From positions 1-13,453 of the forward strand of contig JARXKR010000050.1 of the NCBI GenBank assembly GCA_030271565.1: 13,453 nt of DNA, given 5' to 3'. Of the stretch, positions 12,379 through 13,453 are shown in pieces. Below the pieces are notes generated by a model. The model had not been told where the DNA came from and ran no database searches. It saw only the letters and a list, made by a program, of their open reading frames with translations. The position numbers were made by a program, and so were the translations under genes. Origin of the DNA: Pseudomonadota bacterium. GTDB taxonomy: Bacteria > Pseudomonadota > Alphaproteobacteria > Sphingomonadales > Sphingomonadaceae. How positions within the stretch are numbered: position 1 is the first letter of the stretch; the number at the start of each line of letters is the position of its first letter.

Positions 12379-13173
12379 TTACAGGAACGGCTCGTAGCCG
12401 GGCGGCAGCTCGCCATCGGGGCCGAGCTGAACCGGCGAGTGGATGCCGCATTCGGTCTTGTCCCAGCCGGCCCAGCGCCCGGCACGCGAATCTTCGCCGG
12501 GGAAGACCTTGGTGGTGCAGGGCGAGCAGCCGATGGAGGGGTAGCCTTGCGCCACCAGCGGATGTGCGGGCAGGCCAGTCGCCGCGAAGTAGTCGGCAAT
12601 CTGCGCAGCTGACCAGTCGGCCAGCGGGTTGACCTTGAGCCGACCGGCAGCATCGGTGTGATCCATCTCGAAGCGCGGCAGCCCGGCGCGGGTCTTGCTC
12701 TGGAATCCCTTGCGGCCGGTGAAGCTGGCATCGAAACCGCTCAGCGCACGCGCCATAGGACGGACCTTGCGCAGTTCGCAGCAGCCGTCGGGATCGTAGG
12801 ACCAGCGCAGGCCGCTTTCGTCACGCTGCTTCAACTCGGCCGCATCGGGCGTCAGGTTGATCAGGCTGGTGAGCCCCAGCCGCGCGGCCAGCTCGTCGCG
12901 GTAAGCGAACGTTTCGGGGAAATGCTTGCCGGTTTCGAGGAACAGCACCGGGACGCTGGGGTCCACGGCGGCGATCAGGTGGAGCAGAACTGCGCTCTCC
13001 GCACCAAAGCTCGAAACTGCTGCGATCCGTCCGGCGAGCCCTTCGTGCAGCACCTGCGTCAACATCGCCCGGGTCGATTGTCCGGCAAAGCGCGCGTTGA
13101 GCATGGCCGCATCGGCCGCACTGAAGCGCGGCGCGGTGTCGATCAGGTCAATGCGGCGCGCGGCCTCAGCCAT
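12379..13173 (-). CDS. cysH: Assimilatory adenylylsulfate (APS) reductase
   Basis: CysH reduces activated sulfate to sulfite using thioredoxin or glutaredoxin in sulfate assimilation. From the ATG at 13173 the product has 264 residues. The PP-loop-like nucleotide site SSFGAES is at 54-60, ETGKHFPET is at 80-88, and the nucleophile motif ECGIH with Cys242 is near the C-terminus. A CC pair (C131, C132) and CSPC (C216, C219) are the four ligands of the [4Fe-4S] cluster found in APS reductases and absent from E. coli-type PAPS reductases, so APS (EC 1.8.4.10) is the probable substrate. Although the frame is open further upstream to 13374, the ATG at 13173 gives the family length and overlaps the preceding DUF934 gene by 8 bases (ATGGCTGA), the usual coupled arrangement. 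Confidence 0.96.
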   Translation of the reverse strand: MAEAARRIDLIDTAPRFSAADAAMLNARFAGQSTRAMLTQVLHEGLAGRIAAVSSFGAESAVLLHLIAAVDPSVPVLFLETGKHFPETFAYRDELAARLGLTSLINLTPDAAELKQRDESGLRWSYDPDGCCELRKVRPMARALSGFDASFTGRKGFQSKTRAGLPRFEMDHTDAAGRLKVNPLADWSAAQIADYFAATGLPAHPLVAQGYPSIGCSPCTTKVFPGEDSRAGRWAGWDKTECGIHSPVQLGPDGELPPGYEPFL

Positions 13174-13453
13174 GCCGCTTGGCCCAGATCGGGCTGCGCC
13201 CATCTGCGGCGGGCTGGTAAACCTCGGCATAGCGCTCCAGCGCCGCCTGCGCATCGGCCGGATCGAGCGGCACGTCGGGGGCGAAGGCATCGAACCCGCA
13301 GCGGCGCATGAAGGCGATCTGATCGACCAGCACATCGCCCACCGCGCGCAGTTCGCCGGTGTAGCCGGCCTCACGCAGCACCCGCGCGGCAGTATAGCCG
13401 CGGCCGTCGCCGTAAGTGGGAAAGTTGATTTCGATCAAGCGGATACGGGCGAG
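13166..13453 (-). CDS. DUF934 family protein (5'-truncated by window edge)
   Basis: The 95 visible C-terminal residues run off the right edge with no start in view; a TTG at 13438 is in frame, but homologous-looking sequence (LARIRLIEINFP) continues beyond it. The DUF934 signature is clear: FPTYGDGRGY, then AARVLREAGYTGELRAVGDV split over the next 30 residues, LVDQIAFMRRCGFDAF, and a Pro/Asp-rich tail. The family is uncharacterised biochemically, but it is nearly always found between a sulfite/nitrite reductase hemoprotein (cysI) gene and cysH in alphaproteobacteria and beta/gamma relatives, so a role in sulfite reduction is inferred from context. The stop TGA lies within the first codons of cysH. 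Confidence 0.9.
   Translation of the reverse strand, partial: LARIRLIEINFPTYGDGRGYTAARVLREAGYTGELRAVGDVLVDQIAFMRRCGFDAFAPDVPLDPADAQAALERYAEVYQPAADGRSPIWAKRHG

Noticed and set aside
12658..13311. 217-codon plus-strand frame opposite cysH and DUF934
   Set aside because: It is antisense to two well-supported overlapping minus-strand genes and shows no motif.
13174..13374. N-terminal extension of cysH up to 13374
   Set aside because: The extra 67 residues are Arg/Ser/Pro-rich, lie within the DUF934 coding region in another frame, and do not resemble any CysH N-terminus.

Overview
The window is a GC-rich chromosomal segment that I place in the Alphaproteobacteria, most likely the order Sphingomonadales. 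The reasons are the FtsA and FtsZ sequence types, the ftsZ–SPOR-protein adjacency, the DUF934–cysH pair, and short intergenic repeats of the type CTGAGCCTGTCGAAGG that I associate from memory with sphingomonad genomes. The genus cannot be fixed from the sequence alone. No phage, transposon, CRISPR array or toxin/defence cassette was seen, so this looks like core genome with several interesting non-coding structures.

Layout, left to right. (1) Cell division: the 3' part of ftsA (cut by the left edge), complete ftsZ, then a secreted TPR/SPOR-domain protein that probably acts on septal peptidoglycan. (2) A YbjN-family protein, then a 159-bp gap packed with nested inverted repeats that reach the proC ribosome binding site, then proC. 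(3) A seven-helix Bax inhibitor-1 family membrane protein ending in a clear Rho-independent terminator. (4) An uncharacterised exported protein with a ten-proline tract and a repetitive C-terminus, a strong hairpin, and a tRNA-Ala(CGC) gene. (5) A gap with two direct copies of a 17-bp repeat, then obgE, then a gap with an inverted pair of the related repeat, then proB. (6) An extended SDR-family gene that overlaps proB by one base, and a small lipoprotein. (7) A hairpin between convergent genes, then on the minus strand cysH and the end of a DUF934 gene (cut by the right edge), which are part of an assimilatory sulfate reduction operon.

How the genes relate: ftsA, ftsZ and the SPOR protein form a divisome block. 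proB (first step) and proC (last step) of proline synthesis lie about 3.5 kb apart with unrelated genes between, and proA is not in the window. cysH and DUF934 overlap by 8 bases and belong to cysteine/sulfur assimilation. The observations most worth following up are the proC leader structure, paired divergence in FtsA and in the FtsZ tail that binds it, the hairpin 11 bases before the tRNA, and the uncharacterised proline-rich exported protein. I do not see a clearly new multi-gene system here.
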